This document shows, piece after piece, positions 14,914 through 23,852 of a stretch of DNA of 64,000 nucleotides (positions are counted from its first letter, which is position 1; each line of letters begins with the position of its first letter). The notes under the pieces were generated by a model. It ran no database searches, was not told the origin of the DNA, and worked only from the letters and a program-made list of their open reading frames with translations. The stretch lies in the NCBI RefSeq assembly GCF_009827495.1, contig NZ_WTZA01000002.1, positions 558,001 through 622,000 on the forward strand, in the 5' to 3' direction. Made by a program: the position numbers and the translations under genes. Origin of the DNA: Tsuneonella aeria (GTDB taxonomy: Bacteria > Pseudomonadota > Alphaproteobacteria > Sphingomonadales > Sphingomonadaceae).

Positions 14914-15783
14914 CTACGGCGCGCTTTTCCATTCGATCGGGCCGAGCACTGCTGGGTCGAGCGTGTCGAAATCCGCGGCCGCGTGACGCTCGCGCATCTT
15001 CTCGGTGTTGACGATCCGGCCTCGACGGGCGGCGGGGCGTGCGTCGATGGTGCGGACCCAGCGGGCAAGATGCGTGTATTCGTGCACTGACAGGAACGTG
15101 GCGGCGTCGCCATAGGCATCGCCGCGCACGATGGCGCCCAGCCATCCCCAGGCGGCGACGTCGGCGATCGAGTAATCGTCGCCCGCCAGGTACTCGGTCT
15201 TCGCCAGCTGGTTGTCCGCCACCGAGAAGATGCGCTTGGCTTCCATGGCATAGCGGTTGATCGGGTATTCGAACTTTTCCGGCGCATAGGCGTAGAAGTG
15301 ACCAAAGCCGCCGCCGAGAAACGGTGCCGTGCCCATCTGCCACATCAGCCAGCTGAGTACTTCGGCCCGTGCGGGGTTGTCGCGCGGGAGGAGGTAATCG
15401 AACTTTTCCGCCAGGTGGATCAGGATCGCGCCGCTTTCGAACACCCGGAACGGGGCTGGGCCGCTGCGGTCCTCCAGCGCGGGAATCTTGCCGTTGGGGT
15501 TGAGCGCGGTGAAGCCGCTGCCAAACTGGTCGCCTTCGCGGATGTCGATCAGCCAGGCGTCGTATTCGGCCGGATGGCCCGCCTCGATAAGCTCTTCCAG
15601 CATCACCGCCGCTTTCTGTCCGTTCGGGGTGCCGAGCGAATAGAGCTGAAACGGATGCTCCCCCACCGGCAGCTCTTTTTCGTGCCGGGCGCCGGCCGTC
15701 GGGCGGTTTATGCCGGCGAAGGCGCCGCCATTCTCCGTGTCGTTGACCCAGACCTTTGGCGGGACGTAGGCGGCAGTGGACAT
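14914..15783 (-). CDS. yghU: YghU-type glutathione S-transferase / disulfide-bond oxidoreductase
   Basis: A 289-aa glutathione transferase of the Nu class. The thioredoxin-like N-terminal domain holds YSLGTPNGQKAAVMLEEL, where Thr/Asn replace the usual Ser/Tyr, and FESGAILIHLAEKF binds the glutathione gamma-glutamyl group. The all-helical domain follows with DYSIADVAAWGWLG. YghU uses glutathione to reduce disulfides and peroxides in the cytoplasm. Start at MSTAAYVPPKVWVND (15783); upstream in-frame ATGs overlap the divergent topoisomerase start. First chromosomal gene right of the island. Confidence 0.92.
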   Translation of the reverse strand: MSTAAYVPPKVWVNDTENGGAFAGINRPTAGARHEKELPVGEHPFQLYSLGTPNGQKAAVMLEELIEAGHPAEYDAWLIDIREGDQFGSGFTALNPNGKIPALEDRSGPAPFRVFESGAILIHLAEKFDYLLPRDNPARAEVLSWLMWQMGTAPFLGGGFGHFYAYAPEKFEYPINRYAMEAKRIFSVADNQLAKTEYLAGDDYSIADVAAWGWLGAIVRGDAYGDAATFLSVHEYTHLARWVRTIDARPAARRGRIVNTEKMRERHAAADFDTLDPAVLGPIEWKSAP

Positions 15784-15865
15784 CGGCAACTCCGGGCAAG
15801 GAACGGGTATTCGAAGATGGGCCGCAGGCGGAGGAACCGCAAGCCGGACCGCTGGTTGGCGAAAC

Positions 15866-16876
15866 ATGGCTGCATCTTCAAAGCTCATCTACGTGGATGA
15901 CGACATGCCCGGCATCACGCGCAAGCGCAGCGGCAAGGGCTGGACATATTACGATCCCAAGGGCGCGCGGATCACCGACCCTGACGAACGCGACCGGCTG
16001 AATTCGGTGGCATTGCCGCCGGCGTACACAGATGCCTGGTTCTGCCCGGCGGCCAACGGCCACATCCTGGCCACCGGCATCGACGCCAAGGGCCGCAAGC
16101 AATACCGCTACCACCCCGAATTTCGCACCGCGCGCGAGAGCGAGAAGTTCGATGGTTGCGTCACTTTCGGCAGTCTGCTGCCGCTGGTCCGCAAGCGCGT
16201 GGAAAGCGACCTCCAGGCCCGCACGCTGACCCGCGAACGCGCGATCGCCAGCGTGGTCCGCCTGCTCGACCTGGGCGCGATCCGGATCGGCAACGATGCG
16301 TATGCGAAAGAGAACAAGAGCTTCGGGGCCACTACCCTGCGCCAGAAGCACGCGAACGTGAAGGGGCAGACCCTGCGCCTGAAATTCAAGGGGAAGCACG
16401 GCATCGAACGCGAGATGGTGCTGAGCGACCGCAGCCTGTCGCGCGTGGTTCGCGCCATGCAGGACCTGCCGGGGCAGCGCCTGTTTCAATACGTCGATGA
16501 AGGCGGCGCCGCCCATGCGGTCGGCTCCGCGGACGTCAACGAATACTTGTGCGAGACGATGGGGGAGCGGTTCACGGCCAAGAACTTCCGCACCTGGCAT
16601 GGGAGCGTGCTGGCATTGAAGGTGCTGGCAGAAGGTGAAGGGCAGATGTCGTTGAAGGTTCTCTTGCAGGAAGTGGCCAACAGCCTGGGCAATACCCCGG
16701 CCGTCACGCGCCGAAGTTACGTGCACCCCGCCGTGCTTGCCCTGGTGGACAGCCAGGCGAAATGGCGGGAGGGGCTGAAACTGCCGCGCGAAACGCGGTG
16801 GTTGAGCCGGGAGGAACGGGCCCTCATCCAGCTTCTGGAAAGCGGGCCCAGCGCGGCGCGGTTCCTGGCGGCATGA
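15866..16876 (+). CDS. DNA topoisomerase IB (poxvirus/bacterial type)
   Basis: A 336-aa type IB topoisomerase that relaxes supercoils through a 3'-phosphotyrosine. Core motifs are visible: YRYHPEFRTARESEKF, the RLLDLGAIRIGNDAYAKENK stretch, KNFRTWHGSVLAL and the nucleophile Tyr in TRRSYVHPAV at about residue 290. Start at ATG 15866 (MAASSKLIYVDDD), leaving 82 bp to the divergent yghU gene. Its TGA overlaps the next gene's ATG. Confidence 0.93.
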   Translation: MAASSKLIYVDDDMPGITRKRSGKGWTYYDPKGARITDPDERDRLNSVALPPAYTDAWFCPAANGHILATGIDAKGRKQYRYHPEFRTARESEKFDGCVTFGSLLPLVRKRVESDLQARTLTRERAIASVVRLLDLGAIRIGNDAYAKENKSFGATTLRQKHANVKGQTLRLKFKGKHGIEREMVLSDRSLSRVVRAMQDLPGQRLFQYVDEGGAAHAVGSADVNEYLCETMGERFTAKNFRTWHGSVLALKVLAEGEGQMSLKVLLQEVANSLGNTPAVTRRSYVHPAVLALVDSQAKWREGLKLPRETRWLSREERALIQLLESGPSAARFLAA

Positions 16877-17418
16877 GCGATCGGCAAGGCAAGTCCGGCG
16901 AGCCCCAGGCCGAGGCGCTGCACGAAGCGCTACCCAATGCGCTCGAGGATCGCGCCTGCGCCGTCCTCGACGCCGCGCACGACCGCGAGCTCACGATCGC
17001 GACCGCCGAAAGCTGCACCGGCGGTTTGCTCGCCGCGCTGCTCACCGACGTTCGGGGCAGGGGGCACGTATTCGATCGCGGGTTCGTGACGTATTGCGAC
17101 GCTGCCAAGGCCAGCATGCTGGGGATCGATCCCGACCTGATCGAAGACAAGGGCGCGGTGAGCCGCGAGGTGGCGCTGGAGATGGCGAAAGGCGCGCTCG
17201 CGCACTCGGACGCCCATATCAGCCTGTCGATCACCGGGTTCGCCGGGCCTGGCGGGCCGGACGACGAGGAGGGCCTGGTCCACTTCGCCTGCGCCGTGCG
17301 GGACGACGGGGAGCCGGCGCACCGCGAAGAGCACTTCGGCGCGATCGGCCGCGGCGGGGTTCGAATCGCCGCGCTTGAAGTCGCGCTGGCTATGGTCGAA
17401 GACGCTCTGCGCACATGA
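16873..17418 (+). CDS. pncC: CinA C-terminal domain nicotinamide-nucleotide amidase
   Basis: A 181-aa stand-alone CinA-C/PncC enzyme, which deamidates NMN to NaMN in pyridine nucleotide recycling. The signature TIATAESCTGGLLAALLTD and SITGFAGPGG are present. ATGA overlaps link it to the topoisomerase upstream and to NAD synthetase downstream. The second link is functionally coherent, since both act in NAD metabolism. The N-terminal 25 residues are a family-atypical leader. Confidence 0.88.
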   Translation: MSDRQGKSGEPQAEALHEALPNALEDRACAVLDAAHDRELTIATAESCTGGLLAALLTDVRGRGHVFDRGFVTYCDAAKASMLGIDPDLIEDKGAVSREVALEMAKGALAHSDAHISLSITGFAGPGGPDDEEGLVHFACAVRDDGEPAHREEHFGAIGRGGVRIAALEVALAMVEDALRT

Positions 17419-19478
17419 CCGACGACCGTACCCATCCGTTCTACTCGCTCCACGCCCAAGGCATGGTGCGGGTCGCCGCCAGCACGCCGCACGTTCGCAC
17501 AGCCGACGTCACGTTCAACCGGGATGCGATCATTGCGGAGGCGCGGCGGGCGCACGACGCGGGGGTCGACCTGGTCGTTTATCCGGAGCTGTGCCTGTCA
17601 TCCTACGCGCTCGACGATCTGCACATGCAGCTTGCCCTGCTCGACGCGGTGGAGCGCGAGGTGGGCGCCATAGCGCAAGCCAGCGGCGAACTCGTGCCCC
17701 TGCTGCTGATCGGCGCGCCGCTGCGGCACAACGGGCGCATCTACAACTGCGCGATCGCGATCCATCGGGGCCGTGTGCTGGGCGTGCTGCCCAAGAGCTT
17801 CCTGCCCAACTACCGCGAATTCTACGAGAAGCGGTGGTTCGCCAACGGCCGGCGTATCCAGGGTATGGACATTGCCGTGGGCGGGGAAACGGTTCCCTTC
17901 GGCACGGACCTGATCTTCGCCGCAGCCGAGCTGCCGGGGTTCCGGGTGGGGGTGGAGATCTGCGAGGATTTCTGGGCCCCGATCCCGCCATCGACATATG
18001 CCGCGATGGCCGGCGCGACGATCATCGCGAACCTTTCGGCATCGAACATCACCATCGGCAAGTCCGACGAACGGCACATGCTCTGTCAGTCGCATTCGAG
18101 CCGCTCCGTCACCGCCTACGTCTATTCGGCCTCGGGGCACGGGGAAAGCACCACGGATCTGGCGTGGGACGGGCAGGGGATGATCTACGAACTGGGCGAT
18201 CTCCTGGCCGAAAGCGAACGGTTCGCGCGCGAGCCAGAGCTGTGCGTGGCCGATGTCGACTGCGACCGCGTCCTGTCCGATCGGATGCGGATGCAGACGT
18301 TCAACGACGCGGTGGAGGAAGCCGGCCGCCCGGAAGACGAATTCCGCCTGATTACGTTCGAACATCGCCCCGCGGCGGGCGATCTCGGCCTGATCCGGCC
18401 GGTTCGCCGGTTCCCGTTCGTGCCCAACCGGCGCGACAAGCTCGATGCCGACTGCTTCGAAGCGTTCAATATCCAGGTCGACGGCCTCATGCGGCGGTTC
18501 GAGGCGACCAGCGGCAATTCGATGGTGATCGGCGTTTCGGGCGGGCTCGATTCCACCCATGCACTGATCGTCGCCGCCAAGGTGTGCGACCGCCTGGGCC
18601 TGCCCCGCACGACCATCCGCGGCTACACGATGCCCGGGTTCGGCACGTCGGAAGGCACGCGTTCCAATGCCTGGAAGCTGATGGAAGCGCTTGGCATCGT
18701 TGCCGAGGAGATCGATATCAAGCCCGCCGCCACGCGGATGCTCCAGGATATCGGCCATGCCTTCGCCGGCGGAGAACCTGTTTACGACACCGTGTTCGAA
18801 AACGTGCAGGCGGGCCTTCGCACGGACTATCTGTTCCGGCTGGCGGGCCAGCACCGCGGGTTCGTGATCGGCACGGGCGACATGAGCGAGCTTGCGCTCG
18901 GCTGGTGCACCTATGGCGTGGGCGATCACATGAGCCACTACGGGGTGAACGCGGGCGTGCCCAAGACGCTGATGCAGTACCTGATCGGCTGGGCGACGCG
19001 CACGGACCAGTTCGATCCCGCGACCGACGCGGTACTCGAGGCTATCCTGGCGCAGGAGATCAGCCCCGAACTGGTCCCGGCGGGCGAGGACGGCGCGGTG
19101 CAGAGCACCGAGGCGACGGTCGGCCCTTACGAACTCAACGACTTCTTCATGCATCACGTGATCCGCTGGGGCCAGCGCCCGGGCAAGGTGGCCTTCCTGG
19201 CCTGGCACGCCTGGCGCGACCGGGAGCAGGGCGCATGGCCCGCGGGCATGGCCCCTGAAGCGCGCAACGAATACGATCTGGCGACGATCGCCGCGTGGCT
19301 GGAAAAGTTCTTCGGCCGTTTCTTCGCCGCGCAGTACAAGCGCAGCGCCTTGCCCAACGGCCCCAAGGTCAGCGCGGGCGGTTCGGTCAGCCCGCGGGGC
19401 GATTGGCGCATGCCGTCGGACGCGGTGGCCGACGTCTGGCTCGACCAGTTGCGCGCCGCGTTGCCCGACCTCAGATGA
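17415..19478 (+). CDS. nadE: glutamine-dependent NAD+ synthetase
   Basis: Makes NAD from nicotinate adenine dinucleotide using ATP and glutamine. The 687-aa protein has an N-terminal nitrilase-type glutaminase with its triad visible as Glu58 (VYPELCLSS), Lys127 (LPKSFLPNY) and Cys183 (VEICEDFW). The C-terminal synthetase carries the pyrophosphatase loop GVSGGLDSTHAL. Length matches the long mycobacterial-type enzyme. Its start ATG overlaps the pncC stop. Confidence 0.95.
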   Translation: MTDDRTHPFYSLHAQGMVRVAASTPHVRTADVTFNRDAIIAEARRAHDAGVDLVVYPELCLSSYALDDLHMQLALLDAVEREVGAIAQASGELVPLLLIGAPLRHNGRIYNCAIAIHRGRVLGVLPKSFLPNYREFYEKRWFANGRRIQGMDIAVGGETVPFGTDLIFAAAELPGFRVGVEICEDFWAPIPPSTYAAMAGATIIANLSASNITIGKSDERHMLCQSHSSRSVTAYVYSASGHGESTTDLAWDGQGMIYELGDLLAESERFAREPELCVADVDCDRVLSDRMRMQTFNDAVEEAGRPEDEFRLITFEHRPAAGDLGLIRPVRRFPFVPNRRDKLDADCFEAFNIQVDGLMRRFEATSGNSMVIGVSGGLDSTHALIVAAKVCDRLGLPRTTIRGYTMPGFGTSEGTRSNAWKLMEALGIVAEEIDIKPAATRMLQDIGHAFAGGEPVYDTVFENVQAGLRTDYLFRLAGQHRGFVIGTGDMSELALGWCTYGVGDHMSHYGVNAGVPKTLMQYLIGWATRTDQFDPATDAVLEAILAQEISPELVPAGEDGAVQSTEATVGPYELNDFFMHHVIRWGQRPGKVAFLAWHAWRDREQGAWPAGMAPEARNEYDLATIAAWLEKFFGRFFAAQYKRSALPNGPKVSAGGSVSPRGDWRMPSDAVADVWLDQLRAALPDLR

Positions 19479-19520
19479 CGCGGGCCGCGGATCGGCATCC
19501 GGCGATGGAGCGCGGCTGAC

Positions 19521-20585
19521 ATGGCCGTCATCACAGCGATAGCCACCGCGGTCCCCGATCTCGATTTCGAAAAGGACTATCGCCGCTGGGCGATCGGCCG
19601 CCTGGGCGAGAGCCGGGAGGCGAAGCTGTACGAACGCATGGCCCAGCGTTCCGGCATCGAGCACCGCTGGTCCGTCCTCGGCGAAGAGGATGCGCGGCTC
19701 GACGAAGGGCTCGGCTTCTACGGCAATGGCGCACCGTCCACCTCGGCGCGGATGGCGATTTATGCGCGCGCGGCGCCGGACCTGGCATTGCGGGCCATCG
19801 CCAGCCTGCCGGAGCTGGGCCGGCCCACGCATATCGTCGTGGCAAGCTGCACCGGCTTCGTCGCGCCGGGGATCGACCAGATCATCGCCCTGCGCCTCGG
19901 CCTCGGCAGCGATGTGGAGCGGGTGCTGATTGGGTTCATGGGCTGCTACGCCGCCGTCACCGCGCTCAGGACGGCGCGGCATATCGTTCGATCGCAGCCT
20001 GGCGCCCGCGTGCTGGTGGTGACGGTCGAGCTGTCGAGCCTGCATCACCAGGAGGAAATGGACCTTGAGCCATTGCTGATGGGCGCGCAGTTCGGCGACG
20101 GGGCGGCAGCGGCCATCGTTACCCATAATGCGCCCGGCCTTGTCCTTGGCGAAGGCATCTCCGCCGCGCTGGAAGACAGCGAGGGCCTGATCACCTGGCG
20201 CATCGGAGACACCGGCTTCCACATGAAACTATCGGGCGAAGTGCCCGGCCGTATCGCGGCCGCGCTTGCCGACCCGGCGGTGCGCGCGCGGATCACCGGA
20301 GGGGTGCCGCCGGAGGAAATCGCGGCGTGGGCGGTCCACGCCGGCGGCCGATCGATCCTCGACGCGGTGGAGAAAGGGCTGCACCTCCCCCCGGCGGCGC
20401 TCGACGCATCGCGCGAGGTGCTGCGAATGTGCGGCAACATGAGTTCGTCTACCCTGATGTTCGCGCTCAATCGCATCATGCGGGGCCGGCCGGCGAGCGG
20501 GGTGGCACTGGCCTTCGGGCCCGGGCTGGCGATGGAGGGCTTCCGGTTCGGCTGGCAGGATGCCGATAAGCGCGATGCTGCGTGA
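19521..20585 (+). CDS. type III polyketide synthase (chalcone synthase-like)
   Basis: A 354-aa homodimeric-type PKS with the catalytic triad Cys142 (GFMGCYAAVTAL), His273 (AVHAGGRSIL) and Asn306 (MCGNMSSSTLMF). It condenses malonyl units onto an acyl-CoA starter; bacterial members often make alkylresorcinols, alkylpyrones or phloroglucinols. The product cannot be read from sequence. It leads a three-gene unit: the methyltransferase frame overlaps its end and the flavoprotein overlaps that. This PKS-methyltransferase-flavoprotein order resembles Streptomyces srsABC. Confidence 0.92.
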   Translation: MAVITAIATAVPDLDFEKDYRRWAIGRLGESREAKLYERMAQRSGIEHRWSVLGEEDARLDEGLGFYGNGAPSTSARMAIYARAAPDLALRAIASLPELGRPTHIVVASCTGFVAPGIDQIIALRLGLGSDVERVLIGFMGCYAAVTALRTARHIVRSQPGARVLVVTVELSSLHHQEEMDLEPLLMGAQFGDGAAAAIVTHNAPGLVLGEGISAALEDSEGLITWRIGDTGFHMKLSGEVPGRIAAALADPAVRARITGGVPPEEIAAWAVHAGGRSILDAVEKGLHLPPAALDASREVLRMCGNMSSSTLMFALNRIMRGRPASGVALAFGPGLAMEGFRFGWQDADKRDAA

Positions 20586-21261
20586 CCGGGCCACTGATGA
20601 CGAGCTGATGGACGACCCCGCGCTTGGCGCGGACACCTACACCGCCGTGCTTCACGACCTGGCGCAAGTGAACACGGTCACGCTCGCCCGGCGGCCGACC
20701 TTGCGGTTCCTGGAACGCGCCATCGGCACGCGGGCGAGTTTCACCCTGCTCGACGTGGGGTTCGGCGATGGCGACATGCTGCGGGCAATCGCGCGGTGGG
20801 CAGGGCGGCGCGGGATCGCGGCGCGACTGGTCGGCATCGATCTCAATCCCCGAAGCGTCGATGCAGCGCGTCAGGCCACGCCCGGCGGTCTGGGCATCGA
20901 CTACCGTACGGGCGATTATGCCGGCTTGGCGGGCGAGGGCTGGGACTTCGTGGTGTCCAGCCTGGTGGCCCATCACATGAGCCATGACCAGCTCGTCGCC
21001 TTCCTGCGGTTCATGGAGCGGGAGGCTGTGGTGGGATGGCTGGTCAACGATCTCCATCGGCACGGGTTTCCCTATGCCGGCTGGCCTCTGCTGGCGGGGC
21101 TGATGCGCTGGCACCCGGTGGTGCGGCGCGATGGGCACCTGTCGATCGCGCGATCGTATCGACCCCGCGAATGGCCGCCGATCCTGGCGGAAGCAGGGGT
21201 GCGAAGGGCGCGGGTCGTCCGCCGCTTCCCCTTCCGGCTGTGCGTCGAATCCATTCAGTGA
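20575..21261 (+). CDS. SAM-dependent methyltransferase of the type III PKS operon
   Basis: A 228-aa class I methyltransferase with a SAM-binding stretch TLLDVGFGDGDMLRAIARW and acidic loop VGIDLNPRS. A short hydrophobic region, GFPYAGWPLLAGLM, sits near the C-terminal third. The start is uncertain: ATG 20575 or ATG 20560, both inside the PKS coding region. Its TGA overlaps the GTG start of the flavoprotein. By analogy with SrsB it may O- or C-methylate the PKS product. Confidence 0.85.
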   Translation: MLRDRATDDELMDDPALGADTYTAVLHDLAQVNTVTLARRPTLRFLERAIGTRASFTLLDVGFGDGDMLRAIARWAGRRGIAARLVGIDLNPRSVDAARQATPGGLGIDYRTGDYAGLAGEGWDFVVSSLVAHHMSHDQLVAFLRFMEREAVVGWLVNDLHRHGFPYAGWPLLAGLMRWHPVVRRDGHLSIARSYRPREWPPILAEAGVRRARVVRRFPFRLCVESIQ

Positions 21262-22325
21262 AGGCCCCGCTAATCCTTGGGGCGGGGCCCGCGGGATCGA
21301 TGGCGGCAATCCACCTGGCGCGTGCGGGGACGGCGCCGGTCCTGGTCGATCGCGACCCCCGGGTGGGCGACGCGCTGTGCGGCGGGTTCCTGTCGTGGCG
21401 CACTGCGGAGCGGTTGCGCGCGGTCGGGCTCGACCCGGTGCGTCTGGGGACGCACACGGTCAGCGAACTGGCGCTCTACGGCGGCAGCAGGGTCGCGACG
21501 GCAGGGCTTCCGCAGGCGGGCTACGGCGTGTCGCGGCGCGCGCTCGACGGTGCGCTGCGGGACCTTGCAGTCGAAGCGGGCGCGCAGCTTGCGATCGAGC
21601 GGATTCGCGCGGTCGCGCCGAGGATTGTCGAAGGCGAAAACGGCACCTGGCACCCCGAAGCCGTGTTCCTCGCCAGCGGGAAGCACGACGTGCGGGGCGC
21701 CGGGCGACCGCGCGTGGCGGACGATCCGGCGCTGGGGCTGCGCGTCCGCCTGCCGCCTGCGCCCGCGCTCCATGCCCTGCTGCGGGGCCGGATCGAGCTG
21801 CACCTGTTTCGCGGTGGCTATGCGGGAATCGTATTGCAGGAAGACGGCAGCGCCAATGTCTGCCTCGCGGTGCGAAAGTCGCTGCTTGCCCGGTTTGGCG
21901 GCAATCCGCAGCGATTGCTGGACAGCCTTGCCGATGAATATCCTCCATTCGCGGAGCGCATGGCGCACGCGCCCCCCGGCCTGCCGGTCGATACGGTGGG
22001 CGCAGTCCCTTATGGCTACATCGCGCGGGCGACGACACCCGGCGTCTATCGCCTGGGGGACCAGGCCGCCGTGATCCCATCGATGGCGGGGGAAGGCATG
22101 GGCATCGCGGTGGCGAGCGGAGCGCTGGCGGCACGGGCCTGGTTGGGCAAGCAGGGCGCGCCCGAATACCAGCGCGCCTTCGCCGGCCAGGTCCGGCGGC
22201 CGGTCCGCGCGGCGCAGGCGATCTGGGCCCTTTCGGAAACGCCAGCAGGGGCCGCGCTGATGGCCCGTGCAACGCGCATCGCGCCCGCGCTGGCGCGCGG
22301 TGTGATGGCGCTGACCCGGCTCTAG
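21258..22325 (+). CDS. FAD-dependent oxidoreductase (geranylgeranyl reductase-like)
   Basis: A 355-aa flavoprotein beginning at GTG 21258 in a GTGA overlap with the methyltransferase stop. The ADP-binding motif LGAGPAGSMAAIHLARAG starts at about residue 6, DALCGGFLSWRT follows, and a second FAD motif VYRLGDQAAVIPSMAGEGMG lies near residue 270. In the srs system the flavoprotein hydroxylates the alkylresorcinol ring toward a quinone, so this protein may do the same. Its TAG shares CTAG with the convergent ilvE stop. Confidence 0.87.
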   Translation: MKAPLILGAGPAGSMAAIHLARAGTAPVLVDRDPRVGDALCGGFLSWRTAERLRAVGLDPVRLGTHTVSELALYGGSRVATAGLPQAGYGVSRRALDGALRDLAVEAGAQLAIERIRAVAPRIVEGENGTWHPEAVFLASGKHDVRGAGRPRVADDPALGLRVRLPPAPALHALLRGRIELHLFRGGYAGIVLQEDGSANVCLAVRKSLLARFGGNPQRLLDSLADEYPPFAERMAHAPPGLPVDTVGAVPYGYIARATTPGVYRLGDQAAVIPSMAGEGMGIAVASGALAARAWLGKQGAPEYQRAFAGQVRRPVRAAQAIWALSETPAGAALMARATRIAPALARGVMALTRL

Positions 22326-23413
22326 AGCCGCACGACCCACCCGTGCGGATCGGGCTGCGTGCCTTTCTGGATGCCGACAAGCCGATCCCGCAGCTTGCCG
22401 GCGAGTTGACCCGGCCCGCCCGAACCGATCGTGAAGCCGCCGTCCGGGCCCGCGACCTTGCCGACGGGGGTGACGACCGCCGCGGTGCCGCAGGCCAGCG
22501 TCTCCACCAGCCGGCCCGATTCCGCATCGGCGCGCCACTGGTCGATGGCATAGCGTTCTTCCCGCACGGTCAGGCCTTCGTCGCGCAGCAGGGCGATCAG
22601 GCTATCGCGGGTGATGCCGGGCAGGATCGTTCCGCCCAGCGGCGGCGTGATTACGCTGCCATCGGCGAACGCGAAGAACAGGTTCATGCCGCCCAGCTCC
22701 TCGATCCAGCGACGCTCGACCGCGTCGAGGAACACGACCTGGTCGTGCCCCTTGGCGATCGCCTCTGCCTGGGGGACGAGGCTGGCGGCGTAATTTCCCC
22801 CGGTCTTGGCCGCGCCGGTGCCGCCCGGCGCGGCGCGGACGTAGTCCTGGCTCACCCAGATGCTCACCGCCGGAACGCCCGACTTGAAGTAATTGCCCAC
22901 CGGGCTCGCTATCACGATGAACTTGTATTCGCGGGCGGGCCGCACGCCCAGGAACGCCTCGGACGCGAACATGAAGGGGCGCAGATAGAGCGAACCGCCC
23001 TCGATATCGGGAAACCAGTCGCGATCCTTCAGCACCAGTTGCCGGCACGCTTCGACGAACAGGTCCTCGGGCAAGGTGGGCATTGCCAGCCGCTCGGCCG
23101 ACTGGTTGAGGCGGCGGGCGTTCTCGTACGGGCGGAACAGCGCGAAGCTGCCGTCCGGGTGGCGGTATGCCTTCAGCCCTTCGAATATCTCCTGGGCATA
23201 GTGGAGGACCGCGCAGGCAGGATCGAGCGACAACGCCTCGCGCGGGCCGATCCGGGCATCGTGCCAGCCACCAAGGTCGCCGGAATGGTCGGCATGGTAG
23301 TCGATCGTGACCATGTGGTCGGTGAAGACCGATCCGAAGCCGGGGTCTGCGATCGCCTGCGCGCGGCTTTCGCCAGGCACGGGCGCGGGGTGGGGCAGTT
23401 GCGCGAAATCCAT
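22322..23413 (-). CDS. ilvE: branched-chain amino acid aminotransferase
   Basis: PLP enzyme for the last step of Leu, Ile and Val synthesis and the first step of their breakdown. The 363-aa protein belongs to the longer BCAT class: the PLP lysine lies in AAKTGGNYAASL, followed by EELGGMNLFFAF and ETLACGTAAVVTPVG. Start at MDFAQLPHP (23413); an upstream in-frame ATG would read through the leader region. A distinctive leader with an 18-codon ORF precedes it. Confidence 0.94.
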   Translation of the reverse strand: MDFAQLPHPAPVPGESRAQAIADPGFGSVFTDHMVTIDYHADHSGDLGGWHDARIGPREALSLDPACAVLHYAQEIFEGLKAYRHPDGSFALFRPYENARRLNQSAERLAMPTLPEDLFVEACRQLVLKDRDWFPDIEGGSLYLRPFMFASEAFLGVRPAREYKFIVIASPVGNYFKSGVPAVSIWVSQDYVRAAPGGTGAAKTGGNYAASLVPQAEAIAKGHDQVVFLDAVERRWIEELGGMNLFFAFADGSVITPPLGGTILPGITRDSLIALLRDEGLTVREERYAIDQWRADAESGRLVETLACGTAAVVTPVGKVAGPDGGFTIGSGGPGQLAGKLRDRLVGIQKGTQPDPHGWVVRL

Positions 23414-23520
23414 GGCGCGGGCGTTAAGGCGGGCCACCGGCAGTGGCAAGGGCCGGGGGGGTTCGCATCGTCGGCTATTGGGCGGCGGAAGCACTCGCGG
23501 TTGCCGCCCGGATATGAGAA

Positions 23521-23550
23521 GGGCGGCCCCTGCGTTGCAAGGAACCGCCC
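23521..23550 (-). terminator. GC hairpin in the ilvE leader (attenuator-like)
   Basis: GGGCGG (23521-23526) pairs with CCGCCC (23545-23550), extended by CC/GG, between the leader ORF and ilvE. Read on the minus strand it is followed by a weak TTCTC rather than a strong T-run, so it is a poor classical terminator. It may be a regulatory hairpin. A second perfect stem, GCGGCC/GGCCGC, lies just upstream in the transcript. Confidence 0.4.
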
Positions 23551-23609
23551 TCCACATGGTCAGCGGCCAGTGCGGCCGCCCACGAAGCCTCTATCGGCAA
23601 AAGAAAGCT

Positions 23610-23666
23610 CTACCGATAATGCTCCGCGAGGGTCGACACCGACCTCCCTGCTGAACCATGAGACAT
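23610..23666 (-). CDS. 18-aa leader ORF upstream of ilvE with full-length Shine-Dalgarno
   Basis: ATG 23666 to TAG 23610 encodes MSHGSAGRSVSTLAEHYR. It is preceded, one base away, by AAAGGAGGTGATCC (23681-23668), a complete complement of the 16S rRNA 3' tail. Such an extended site is rare and argues for real, heavy translation or ribosome capture. The peptide is Ser-rich, not Leu/Ile/Val-rich, so it does not look like a classical branched-chain attenuator. Two GC hairpins separate it from ilvE, about 200 bases downstream. Confidence 0.55.
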   Translation of the reverse strand: MSHGSAGRSVSTLAEHYR

Positions 23667-23852
23667 CGGATCACCTCCTTTCGCGCTGGATAGCCAGACC
23701 CGCCATTTCACCGGGGGCCGAGAGCCGCGTGGGTCGCTGGCCTCAAGCCGGAATGTGAGTCGTTTGCGCGCGCAACGCAAGACTTGCATTTAAGTTTTTC
23801 CCCGTCAGGATCGGCCCTTCGCGCGGACGTGCCGGGGCCCGTCGCCACGGCG

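Noticed and set aside
17598..20222. 874-codon minus-strand ORF across nadE and the PKS gene
   Set aside because: Spans two well-supported plus-strand genes and has no recognisable domains; typical antisense open frame at high GC.
23668..23681. Plus-strand GGATCACCTCCTTT as a fragment of a 16S rRNA gene
   Set aside because: Only the 14-base tail matches and no further rRNA sequence flanks it; the minus-strand reading as a Shine-Dalgarno before an ATG explains it better.
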